The notes: generated from the letters alone by a model not told the origin. 64,000 nucleotides of DNA from Fragum whitleyi (GCA_948146395.1 OX411543.1:21368026-21432025); one strand, 5' to 3'; positions 51,118 through 61,220 are shown, numbered from the stretch's first letter. Translations and numbers: made by a program.

Positions 51118-53541
51118 CTGTGTTTCTCCTAATAAACGCTCCCCGGAGCTATATACATAACATCGCCAAGGGACTTTTAGATAGTATGAGTATATCATTT
51201 TCTGATTTGAAAAATTATTAAAATTGATGTCTTTTAGGCCCTTTTCCCTCTAATTTGAGGTGAATTTTTTCTAAACAATCATATATATGATTGTTTAGAG
51301 GAAATTCACCTCAATTTAGAAAAGAAGTCTCATAAAGTTCCTAAAATTGAGGCATTTGAAGTGTTTTTAGCTCACCTGAGCACGAAGTGCTCAAGGTGAG
51401 CTTTTGTGGTTAGGTGGATGTCTGTCGTCCGTCGTGCGTCGTCCGTCGTCAACATTTGCCTTGTATGCACTCTAGAGGCCACATTTTTTGCCTGATCGAC
51501 TTAAAATTTGGTCAGAATGATTGTCTTGATCAAATCTCGGATGAGTTCGAAATTGGGTCAACTGGGGCAAAAACTAGGTCACAGGGTCAAATCATAGAAA
51601 AATTGTGTATGCACTCTAGAGGCCACATTTTTTGCCCAATAAACCTGAATTTTGGTCAGAATGATTGTCTTGATGAATTCTCAGACGAGTTCGAAATTGG
51701 GTCAACTGGGGTCAAAAACTAGGTCACGGGGTCAAATCTTAGAAAAACCTTGTATGCACTCTAGAGGCCACATTTTTTGCCCAATCAACCTGAATTTTGG
51801 TCAGAATGATTGTCTTGATAAAATCTTCAACGAGTTCGAAATTGGGTCAACTGAGGTCAAAAACTAGGTCACGGGGTCAAATCTTAGAAAAACCTTGTTT
51901 GCACTCTAGAGGTCACATTTTTTGCCCAATCAACCTGAGTTTTGGTCAGAATGATTGTCTTGATGAAATCTCCGACGAGTTCGAAATTGGGTCAACTGGG
52001 TTCAAAAACTAGGTCACAGGGTCAAATGATAGAAAAACCTTGTATGCACTCTAGAGGCCACATTTTTTGCCCAATAAACCTGAATTTTGGTCAGAATAGA
52101 TGTCTTTATCAAATCTGGGACAAGTTCGAAATTGGGTCAACTGAGGTTGAAAACTAGGTCACAGGGTCAAATCTTAGAAAAACCTTGTATGCACTCTAGA
52201 GGCCACATTTTTTGCCCAATAAACCTGAATTTTGGTCAGAATGATTGTCTTGATGAAATCTCAGACGAGTTTGAAATTGGGTCAACTGGGGTCAAAAACT
52301 AGGTCACAGGGTCAAATCATAGAAAAACCTTGTATGCACTCTATAGGCCACATTTTTTGCCTAATCAACCCAAATTTTGGTCAGAATGATTGTCTTGATA
52401 AAATCTCGGACGAGTTCGAAATTGGGACAACTGGGGTCAAAAACTAGGCCACGGGGTCAAATCATAGTAAATCCATGTATACACTCTAGAAGCAACATTT
52501 TTTGCCCAATCAACCTGAATTTTGGTCAGAATGATTGTCTTGATGAAATCTCGGACAAGTTTGAAATTGGGTAACCTGGGTCAAAAACTAGGTCACAGGG
52601 TCAAATCTTATAAAAACCTTGTATGCAGTCTAGAGGCCACAATTTTCCCCAAATGAACCTGAATTTTGGTCAGAATGAATGTCTTGAAGAAATCTCGGAC
52701 AAGTATGAAATTGGGTCAACTGGGGTAAAAAACTAGGTCACAGGGTCAAATCTTAGAAAAATTGTGTATGCACTCTAGAGGCCACATTTTTTGCCCAATA
52801 AACCTGAATTTTGGTCAGAATGATTGTCTTGATGAAATCTCGGACATGTTCAAAATTGGGTCAACTGGGGTCAAAAACTAGGTCACGGGGTCAAATCATA
52901 GAAAAACCTCGTATGCACACTAGAGGCTACACTTTTTGCCCAAACAAACTGAATTTTGGTCAGAATAATGGTCTTGCTCAAATCATGAATGAGTTCAAAA
53001 TTGGGTCAACTTGGGTCAAAAACTAGGTCACAGGGTCAAATAATAGAAAAACCTTATATACACACTAGAGGCCACATATTTTGCCTTATAAACCTGAATT
53101 TTGGTCAGAATGATTGTCTTGATGAAATCTCGGATAAGTTTGAAATTGGGTCAACTGGGGTCAAAAACTAGGTCACAGGGTCAAATCTTAGAAAAACCTT
53201 GTATGCAATCTAGAGGCCACATTTTTTTTGTTCAATCAACATGAAATTTCGTCAGAATGATTGAATTGATGCAATTTTTGATGAGTATGAGATTGGGTCA
53301 ACTGGGGTAAAAAACTAGGTCATGGAGTCAAATAACAGAAAATCCTTGTAAGTCAATTGTAAGTCAACCTGAACATTGTAAAAAAGGTATTATCAAGTTG
53401 TACAGAGGCAGAAGAATATTGAAAAAAAATAGACAGTTCATTCAGGTGAGCGATTAAGGGCCACTATGGCCCTCTTGTTTCATAGTAAAAGATGTAGGGG
53501 TGCTACTATAAGGGAGGGTGCTATTTTTAGGGGTAATATGG
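51118..53541 (+). mobile_element. MITE family N, copy 3, split by E10
   Basis: Left part 51118-51366 (GTTTCTCCTAATAAACGCTC, hairpin AAACAATCATATATATGATT GTTT) and right part 53480-53541 (AGTAAAAGATGTAGGGGTGC, GGTAATATGG) are colinear with the intact copy at 30011-30312. Confidence 0.8.
51367..53479 (+). mobile_element. Pearl/HINE-like element with thirteen ~145-bp units (E10)
   Basis: Start TTTTAGCTCACCTGAGCACG, GTCCGTCGTGCGTCGTCC microsatellite. Unit marker GTATGCAC (or variant) at 51463, 51607, 51752, 51897, 52042, 52187, 52332, 52477, 52621, 52766, 52911, 53056 and 53201: eleven steps of 145 or 144 and the last 145-146. End CAGGTGAGCGATTAAGGGCC ACTATGGCCCTCTTGTT. Eight overlapping ~71-codon frames starting MVRM are the same unit read repeatedly; they are not genes. 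Confidence 0.9.
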
Positions 53542-53600
53542 TAGGTATTATGGTGTGAAGGAAAAGACTAAGGATGAAAAATAGAAGTCATAATATATTT

Positions 53601-54029
53601 AGTAAAGGTGTTAAATTATGCATAAGCAGGATTTGGTAGATTAAAGGTTGAACCATTAATTAACATAATTTGCTTACAGGGTTAAAATTATGGTGTTACT
53701 TCATTATCATTCAAACAACTTTTTATAAATGGAAATATATATATTTTAAAGGAAACAAAGTTTTTTTGGGGGAAAAAAATGCTCAAAAATACTTACCCTA
53801 AAAAATCTAATAGAGCCCCATGCTCTAAAGAATACCCCACCCCCATCCCTCTTTTCGGAGGTTGAAATCAACTATTTTTGACATGATTTTATAAAATTAT
53901 TAAGCCTCTAATAAAGGCCCATACCGAAAATCAAGGTCACTGTAACTTAAACAGAGGTTTTAAATACATTTTCCCAAATTGAGGTTTATGTTTATTTTGG
54001 CCATTTTTTCACTGCTTAACAAATTTTGA
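53601..54029. other. Non-coding DNA, nothing recognised
   Basis: AT-rich with no ORF. Confidence 0.4.
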
Positions 54030-54099
54030 TGGCTCAGCGCACACAGTTGTAACTGCCTATATGCTAATAGGCAGTTACAACTATTTTGCACTTAGCCAA
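54030..54099. repeat. Short palindrome family K, copy 3
   Basis: ACAGTTGTAACTGCCTATAT / TAATAGGCAGTTACAACTAT with outer TGGCTCAGCGC / GCACTTAGCCA. Confidence 0.8.
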
Positions 54100-55032
54100 C
54101 AATATGTAGTGTTGCCTCTCTTATCCCATCCCTATCTTATGGAAATGCCATGATTCTAATAGAGCCAATGGGTTCTATTAGAGCTTTTATGGTGTCCATA
54201 ATTACCAAAGCATTTAGTAAGGATCTAGAATCTTTCCTCATTGACATAGGACTAAGATTTTATGAAATTCCTTAGAGGGCCCGCCAACTACAGCTTTTGC
54301 ACAGCTCTGGAGGCTGCCATTAACCTAAATGATTTTGAAACTGGAATTTTTTTCTTTCCCAAACTTGCAGGCATGGGTCTCATGTCCCTCTCCTCAATGC
54401 GGGATCCAAACATGTTTGTAAATTTCTTAATTGTTTACATTGTTTTCTTCTAAAAGTTGACACTTGCTTTAAAACTTCTTTGAAATTGGAGCAGTCTATA
54501 ATTTTGTAATCTAGAAACAGGTAAAAAACTTTTGCCAGAGATTTTATTGTAAGAATTTTAAAGATTATCAAGTATAACAAAGGGTTAAAACTCATCTTCA
54601 GAATTAAATAGGCACACAGAAGGTCGCAGCTCTGCGTATTAATTTGCATACTTTTGATCGTCAATTTAATGATATACACACACATGCATATCCCCGCTGT
54701 CGCCCCCATTGTTTATCGTACAACGAAAGACGTTGACATAACTCCTTATAAATAAACATTAAAATCGTCTTTCATCCCCTTTAATCTTTTACGATATGAA
54801 ATATGTGTCACATAATTTGACTGTTTTGCATGTAAATATTAAATTGAAAGACACAGAAGTTTTCTAGGTAAATATTATTTGTTACCAAAGTCAATCAATC
54901 AATTACTCCATGAATTGGTCAGTCAAGCAGTTTCTACAACTGACCATCCCTCTAACATAGCTAAAGCCAATCAATAGATCTGCATATCAGAAATTCATTC
55001 AACAGCACTTATCTATTTAACAACTTACTTTC
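54100..55032. other. Low-repeat region, no recognised gene
   Basis: The 63-codon plus frame 54262-54453 and 109-codon minus frame 54380-54709 have no recognisable domain. No transposon ends found. A host exon is possible but unsupported. Confidence 0.3.
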
Positions 55033-55034
55033 AG

Positions 55035-55066
<32 letters not shown>

Positions 55067-55134
55067 CCAACCAACCAACCATCCAACCAGCCAACTAAAC
55101 CCATCAATCAATCATTCAATCAATCAATTTCAAA
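55033..55134 (+). repeat. (AATC)n/(AACC)n microsatellite
   Basis: Perfect TCAA/AATC repeats grade into AACC and CATC variants. The tail of SINE family 1 has the same AATC motif, so this may have grown from a SINE tail, but no SINE body precedes it. Confidence 0.8.
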
Positions 55135-55584
55135 AGAAACAACTCTGAACAGCCTTTAAAATTTGGCAGTTTCACCAGTGAGTGAAAAAATTTAAAGCAC
55201 TACAACAAGAACCAAATCAGCATTTTATTTAGAGATTTTAAATCTTTAATAATATTAATTTAATCAATAAAGTGTTTTAATATGAATTTGAATAATGTAT
55301 ACAGTTTTCAGCAGTGGAGTAATACTGAATAAATTCATGTATTGGAGAAAAGTGTTGACAATAAGCTGCAGTGTTGACTTTTCCTCACATTGCTTGGATT
55401 TTGTATTGAGGTAGTATCAAAGAGGCACATAGACTCACTCCTTGAGTGCATTCACCTTTTCTACACAGTGTAGTGTGTCTCTTCCTGGACAATTATTAAA
55501 GCGACTTAAATAATGTATAGGTTGATTTTGTATTAAACTCTTGATGGCAAAATTCTAGGTTGGTATAAAACTAAAAAATTTATA
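55135..55584. other. Non-coding DNA, nothing recognised
   Basis: No ORF or repeat ends. Confidence 0.4.
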
Positions 55585-55660
55585 GGCTTAGTGTGAAAGT
55601 TGGTTACTGCCTATAATTTTATGTTTACTGGCAGTTACAACTGTTTCCCACTGACCTGCT
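55585..55660. repeat. Short palindrome family K, copy 4
   Basis: GTTGGTTACTGCCTATAATT / TTACTGGCAGTTACAACTG, outer GGCTTAGTGTGAAA / TTTCCCACTGACC. More diverged than other copies. Confidence 0.7.
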
Positions 55661-57034
55661 GTTGTTTATAAAAATGGTGTTGAAGGGAAGATTGAAATAG
55701 CTCAAATCACTACAATTAAATATTTTCTTTCTTTTTGTCAATGTTTTCTAAACTATTATAAATTTTAGTCATGAGTATAAGTGATCATGTCAAAAAAGAG
55801 TTAAGCCTGATTGCTGAAAAAGAAATAAGCTGTATTTTAATGCTTGGTGCTCAAAAACTCAAAAAATTAAATTTAAACTGCTTATATTAATGACATTGTA
55901 AAAATGAAAATTACTATCAGAGAGGCAAATCTAATTCAAGTGCAAATACCATTAACACATTGCTGCAGTTTATATCTATAGATAAAACACCTTAAATACC
56001 GGTACATTAGCTGGGAGTTCATATTTTCATAAAGTTAATAAAATTTCCGTTTTAAAAGTTTATCTGCGGTTCAGTTAGTTTTTAACAGTAAGTAGATTAC
56101 CCAATTAAAACAGCAGTACATTTTTACAAGCGGGAGTAAATGGAGTTAAATCTGTCCGTGTATTGGTTTAGAGGAGGGGACTAGTGGTACCTAGGTGTGA
56201 AAATGAGTTGGTCCAATAACAACTTAGAAGTGAACTGCAGTCGACTGTAGAACGGTCGAGTGAATGCATCGGCCACACTGTGTGTTTGTAAGCTTTGAAT
56301 GAAAATTTTTTGTAACATTGGATTTATTCGTAACTTGAGAGTCTTTGTGACTTTTGCATCTTGGATTATAGTTTGGATTTTATTCTTTGTGAATTGAAAT
56401 AGATTGAAAGTGGACTTTATTAATAGCTACGGATTTGTTTTAATTGTATCAGTTGTGATAGATTGGAATATTGAGTTAGAATTGGATTTATTTGGATTAT
56501 CAATAGAGGCAAATGGATTAATGTGACTGAGTGTTTCGAAAGTTTATTAACATTAAATGTTTGCTTTAATAATAATAGGCTGAATATTTGTATATTTGCA
56601 TTCCATTTTTCTTATAACACATTTGTGTAGAAAGAGAAATAAGGGAAAAACAGCATGAAATTGAAAAAGAAAATTTTAGACAGAAATATGCACTTTTTTG
56701 TCTTTTATGGGATTTCGTAATTGAATGGAAGGAGAGAAATTGCAGAAAAAACTTGCTGAACAAGAAAAACTTCCAACCAAGAAAATTTGATTGCATGACT
56801 TTAATGTTGTGATGCTTTTTTATGTTTCCATAAAAAATTGTGTGTACTGAAAAGACAAGAGAAGAGACAAAATGACAAAAATGATAAAAGATTTCGCTTG
56901 GTGACAATTAAGAAGTGAATTGCGACAAATTTCATAAAAATTGCTTCCAAGAATTCTACATCCGTGCATCATCTAATAAAGATTAAATGTATTTGTGAAA
57001 AAGTGAAAGGAATTATGGGTTTGTTGTATTTCAG
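55661..57034 (+). other. Probable 5' region of the signal-peptide gene
   Basis: This 1.4-kb stretch lacks the MITEs found elsewhere. About 56190-56290 is less AT-rich (GTCGACTGTAGAACGGTCGA) and ends at a GTAAGC (56288-56293) that could be a 5' UTR donor. An inverted CCAAT (near 56212) lies just before. The 113-codon minus frame 56566-56907 is lysine-antisense low complexity. Promoter and UTR assignments are inference. Confidence 0.35.
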
Positions 57035-57123
57035 ATCGCACACTGGATGTGCAATGCCTCGGAATTTAGTATTGTGGATTACATTATTTGGATTAACGAT
57101 TCCTGCACATTCCCTAGATTTAA
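57035..57123 (+). CDS. Probable first coding exon: signal peptide of a secreted or membrane protein
   Basis: TTGTTGTATTTCAG (to 57034) is a good acceptor. ATG at 57054 opens MPRNLVLWITLFGLTIPAHS followed by LDL. This shows a short basic n-region (Arg3), a hydrophobic core LVLWITLFGLTIP and an AHS-type cleavage site. After 57123 comes GTAAGT, a consensus donor (TAA|GTAAGT). The coding part is 70 nt, leaving phase 1. The frame is also open upstream to 56964 (MHHLIKIK...), so an unspliced longer N-terminus is possible, but it would bury the signal sequence. The downstream exon was not found in the remaining 6.9 kb, so mature protein identity is unknown. The putative intron starts with transposons only about 20 bp after the donor. 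Confidence 0.55.
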
Positions 57124-57143
57124 GTAAGTACCTATTTTTCTTT

Positions 57144-57555
57144 AATGCTTTTCGGTGGTTTATTGAGAAATAATGGTAGATTATTACTTGATAATCTCAT
57201 CACAAAAGCAGTGAAATTATCAAAATTTTATACCCTGCTTTTGTGCATTTCACCCTATCTGACGTCATCTATGCAGGGCAAAATAAGTGACGTCACAATG
57301 AATGTTGCATAGCAATCACATGCAAAATGACGTGCTTAATGAAAATATGTCCTAGCAAATTCACATTTTGTCTCATTTTTGCATTAAAGAAATAATTGTT
57401 TGTTATTCGAGTAAGATCGATAAATATTTCATTCCGAGAACAACAAAATCTATATTTTCACTCGTGGCTCTGCCACTCGTGAAAATATAGCTTTTGATGT
57501 TCACTCAATGAAATATAAATCGATCTTACTCTGAAACAAACAATTATTCTCTATA
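57144..57555 (-). mobile_element. Lopsided foldback element R, copy 3, in putative intron
   Basis: Inverted relative to the copies at 7607 and 19531. Starts AATGCTTTTCGGTGG, carries TGACGTCA at 57260-57267 and 57288-57295, and ends in a 170-bp hairpin (57385-57555) with near-perfect arms around TCACTCGTGG CTCTG CCACTCGTGA. Best preserved copy. Confidence 0.83.
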
Positions 57556-57639
57556 AGTTTTACCAGAAGAACTAGACAGAGGGGGTATTTAAAGATCAAA
57601 ATATTTTGTTAATTGTATTAAATATAATAAAGTACTTTT

Positions 57640-57835
57640 AATGAGTACCAATAGCATATGATTTTGAAATAATTTCAAAATCCTATGCTGTTGGTACACA
57701 TTAAAATCATCTCATTGAGATTATTTTAATGAGTTCCAACAACATAGCTTTACATTGAGAAACATAGTTTTTTAAACTGCAGTTATCCCCTCTTATCTTT
57801 GCCTCTGCTGGATTAACTTATAAAGTAGCTGAGGA
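57640..57835 (+). repeat. Palindromic repeat family V, copy 3
   Basis: AATGAGTACCAATAGCATAT with its inverted form CCTATGCTGTTGGTACACAT, then TTTTAATGAGTTCCAACAAC ATAG and the TTATCTTTGCCTCTG tail. It appears to hold one and a half copies of the palindrome. Confidence 0.65.
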
Positions 57836-58509
57836 TAAATTAGACTACAAATTCTGACTTAGAATTGCAGCAAGTTCAGATTGGTGTTAATGCAGCCTTT
57901 CGAGAATTTTATTTGTGGGAAGGGAGGAATACAATGCACAATTCCTGGATTAATCATTATCTACCAAAACCATAGAGAAGCAAGGTTTTCAAAATCCAAG
58001 TGAAATAATCTGTATTTTCCAATGATAGTTTGGAACCTTAATTTTAAGATTTGAAACATGTTTTGTTGTTGTTTTTTTATTATTTTTATTTTAAGGGGGG
58101 GGGGGGGACTTAATTGCATTATCTTCAACTTACAAGCTATGAGAATTTGTAATTTCATTGACAAAATTTACCTTGAATGGCTGTTTTTGCCTCTGGAATA
58201 TTGGCTATGATTTCTGTTTAATTAGAATGCATTAGTGTGCATTTGGCTTCAATTATGGATAGATTAAGTTTTCAGTATTTTGAATTCAAGAATAAAGAGG
58301 TGCTGTTTTTGTTTTCATTTTAATAATCTTAAAGCCTAAGCTTTGTGATAATAATTGATGTCCACACAAATATGATACAATATAGTAATAATCATGAGAA
58401 TTAAGATGAAACACAGTAGAAAAGGGAGAAACAAGCAATTTCTCCCATTTAAATGATGTTGAATATATCTTATGAATACTCACATTTCCAAAATACATGT
58501 GAATCTTAA
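57836..58509. other. Non-coding DNA with a G run
   Basis: Thirteen G at 58095-58107. Short frames here have no domains. Confidence 0.45.
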
Positions 58510-58625
58510 ACCCTTGTCATGCAGAACAGTATGCCTGCATTGGCAGGAGATAAAGGCATGTATCACAAAGTCTGATCTTTGTCTCTACCACCTGATTTTG
58601 CTTTTCAAAAAGAGTTCAAAAATTG
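58510..58625 (-). mobile_element. MITE family X, copy 3, truncated
   Basis: TTAA at 58506-58509, then ACCCTTGTCATGCAGAACAG and CACCTGATTTTGCTTTTCAA; matches the inverted right half of 7127-7363. Confidence 0.65.
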
Positions 58626-58669
58626 TTTGTTTTTTTAAAAAATAAATATGTAATAATTAATAAATCAAG

Positions 58670-58740
58670 GGTTCAGCTTAAAACAGTTGTAACTGCCTAT
58701 AAACATTTAGGCAGTTACATTTGTTTCACCCAAGGCCATC
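58670..58740. repeat. Short palindrome family K, copy 5
   Basis: AACAGTTGTAACTGCCTATA / CATTTAGGCAGTTACATTTG TTTCACCC; outer arms decayed. Confidence 0.75.
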
Positions 58741-58749
58741 GAAATAGTA

Positions 58750-59008
58750 GGACCAGTGCTTTAGTCAGACTTCCTTTCTGGAGGTCATGGGTTAGATCTC
58801 TGATGGTGGCACTCATCCTTTCTAACTTTTTGTCTCTCACCATGGGTTGATAATCATAGACCTATGTGAGATGGTAGCTGGAGGCTAGGAAAGGATGTGA
58901 TGGTTTTACAGGTGAGAGAAATACCAGGAATCCATTATTAGGTGCTCCAGCTTCCGCAGTACATATGAATGATTGTTGAAAGCGGCATAAATCCCATTCA
59001 AACAAACA
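58750..59008 (+). mobile_element. tRNA-like SINE (family 1), full length, diverged head
   Basis: B-box remnant GGGTTAGATCTCTGATGGTG GCACTC, body GGGTTGATAATCATAGACCT, GGTGCTCCAGCTTCCGCAGT, end GAAAGCGGCATAAATCCCAT with AAACAAACAAA tail. Confidence 0.8.
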
Positions 59009-59687
59009 AAATTTACCATTGCTTTAAAGACTGCTTCAAATATTATTTTTTCAAGATTTTTGTTCAGCATAACAAGGTTTGAGAAATCATGGACTACAAA
59101 ATAACCAACATAATTTGAAGATATTTCAAACTATAAATTTTGAAATCACATTTTACAGCTGCAATTTCCTTTTTTCGAAGGGTCAGGTGAAGCTGAATAT
59201 GTTCCAAGAAAATAATCTCTAAATGATAACCTTAAAGCATTAGTAGATTCTATGATCCCAAAACAATAATTAAAACGCTATTAAATCAAATTTGCTGCTT
59301 CAGCTGCAATATAAATTTCAATTTTTTGTCGGGTTTACGCAATTAAAAATGTTTATTTTACAAATGTTTCTTTGGTAAAATACTTTCGAAATAATGCAAT
59401 AATGATAATGTTTTGGTTTATGGCGTTTCTGCGATCCAAAAAGCCTAATTAAAACCGTTATTAGATTATAATCCCCAATTACTGCCGCTGTGTAAATTTC
59501 AATAATTGTCGGAGCTTTTCTGGAAATAGTTTTGGTAAATAGTCATCATTTGTTGAAATGAATTGATGCTTGGTAGAGAAGAAAGCCAGGACTATTAAAT
59601 TCTCACAGAAGCCTAAAAAAGGACGTAACTCACATTAAGCCAGGTACGCAAGTGTGTAAAAGAAGAAAAATCTTTTTTAAAAAATAT
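59009..59687. other. Non-coding DNA, nothing recognised
   Basis: AT-rich, no repeat ends. Confidence 0.4.
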
Positions 59688-59763
59688 CGTTGGTGAATCA
59701 TCATAACATCGAAACTACAGCTTATCCAAGCTGTAGTTACCATGTTTTGATTATTCACCAACG
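59688..59763. repeat. Hairpin repeat (76 bp)
   Basis: CGTTGGTGAATCATCATAAC and GATTATTCACCAACG pair, with inner GAAACTACAGCTT / AAGCTGTAGTTAC. The inner dyad is shared with 43965-44095. The 107-codon frame starting at 59690 is a by-product. Confidence 0.65.
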
Positions 59764-60085
59764 CTCAAATCATAGAAAAGAGGAGCAGATGGAGGACATT
59801 CATCTTTTGTCACAGTCCACATATTGCCTTTCTCATATAATATTCTGTGTTGGTCGCCTTCCGAATGCATATAAATTTCAAAATCCTAGTTACACCTATG
59901 CAAAATACTTTTTAATAACATATTTACAAGAATATTATCTTAATACATTGAGATATGAAGTAGAAAACAAACTTACATTTCATGTTATGAATATATTATC
60001 ATCAGTATCTTAATTACATTTGATGTTAGAAATTGTGAAGAATATTTTTTTAAAATTTATTTAGGTATGAACCTCCAAATATCAT

Positions 60086-60568
60086 TAGGGGTGACTATTG
60101 AGTTCAAAATTAGTATCACAATAGTATTGCAATAGTAAAGTTGCTATTGGAATAGTATTGCAATAGTCAGAAAACTATTGCAATACTATCACAATAGTTG
60201 TTTTTACAGAAAAAATAAGTAGAAATCAATGTTAAAGCGTCAACCTTTTATTAGACAGTAATTTTATATTGGTCTTGTAAGATGCTGATTACCTTGTCAA
60301 TGGCTAACAAATGATCAAATCAGTTAATTACAGATTTTCCCTTAAAAATAATTTGATTTGACCTCATTCTCTGATAAAAACATGCAGAAAAGCAGCATTG
60401 TTTCTACATTTAGTTCTACTTTCATTTTCAAAAAAACTATTGTAAACTATCGATAGTCAGGGAAACTATTGCGATATCTATTGACTTGAAAAAATGCTAT
60501 CGACCTATTGCTATTGCAAGGTAAACTATCACGATACAGCGATAGTTCGACCTATTGTTACACCCCTA
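60086..60568. mobile_element. hAT-type non-autonomous element (483 bp) with perfect 8-bp duplication
   Basis: Ends TAGGGGTGACTATTGAGTTC and the complement of TAGGGGTGTAACAATAGGTC. AATATCAT lies directly outside both ends (60078-60085, 60569-60576), the 8-bp duplication typical of hAT. Subterminal zones are filled with CTATTGCAATA, AATAGTATTGCAATAG and CTATCG variants on both strands, as expected for transposase-binding motifs. No transposase. Confidence 0.9.
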
Positions 60569-60996
60569 AATATCATACTATTTAATGCTAAAAATAAGGT
60601 GACCGTAAGGAAAAAACAGGTGACAAAAACCTTGTAGCCTTTCTTGAATTAGATGGAGTTTGTAGATTTTGGTCTTACTATGACCAACTATATATATGCT
60701 GATATGAAAATGGATAAGGGAAAAAATTATTCAAGAATTATTGGTTTAATTTAGCTTTGGTCAATTTGACAATAGGAACAATACTATTTAACTATTGGAT
60801 GTTTAACTTTTCATTAGCTCGTGTGTGTAACCTCAGGCCTAATTAAATATTTATGTTTCGATATTTAATGTTTGAACAATGCTCTGGGTTTTAGAAACAT
60901 GTTCAATATTAAGTCAATTGTACTATTATGACTAATTCTATGATATAGCTTGCTAAGTCTGCTAAGCTTTGAAAATTCAACCCTGACTCCTCATTT

Positions 60997-61059
60997 GTAT
61001 CACCATCGTGGTGTCTGTAGCTGAGAGGTGTAGTCGTGGCTTGATCAAGAGGTCCATGT
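60997..61059 (+). mobile_element. tRNA-like SINE head (family 3), interrupted
   Basis: GTGTCTGTAGCTGAGAGGTG, GCTTGATCAAGAGGTCCATG. It resembles 35972-36060 and is cut within the B-box region by the TTAA MITE that follows. Confidence 0.5.
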
Positions 61060-61063
61060 TTAA

Positions 61064-61220
61064 GGTAGTGGACCCGTAAAATTTCCACAACGTTTTGAAA
61101 CTCACAATCTTTCAAAATTTTGACTGAGGTTTCCTAATGAAAATCATTAGGAAACCTTGGTTAACTCTGTAAAAGTTCATTACTTGAGAAACGATGTTGA
61201 TTTATTACGGGTCTACTACC
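61064..61220. mobile_element. TTAA-flanked palindromic MITE family KG, copy 3 (157 bp)
   Basis: TTAA at 61060-61063 and 61221-61224. GGTAGTGGACCCGTAAAATT ... ATTACGGGTCTACTACC, centre GTTTCCTAATGAAAATCATT AGGAAAC. Same length as the copy at 25912. Confidence 0.87.

Noticed and set aside
51414..53171. Nine overlapping ORFs of 60-102 codons with near-identical peptides (MVRMIVLMKS..)
   Set aside because: They are the same 145-bp unit read in successive frames. 145 is not a multiple of 3, so no continuous protein repeat is encoded, and stops recur in each unit.
56964..57173. The whole 69-codon ORF as a complete small protein
   Set aside because: The part after 57123 follows a consensus donor and is phenylalanine-rich intron-like sequence; the part before 57035 precedes a good acceptor.
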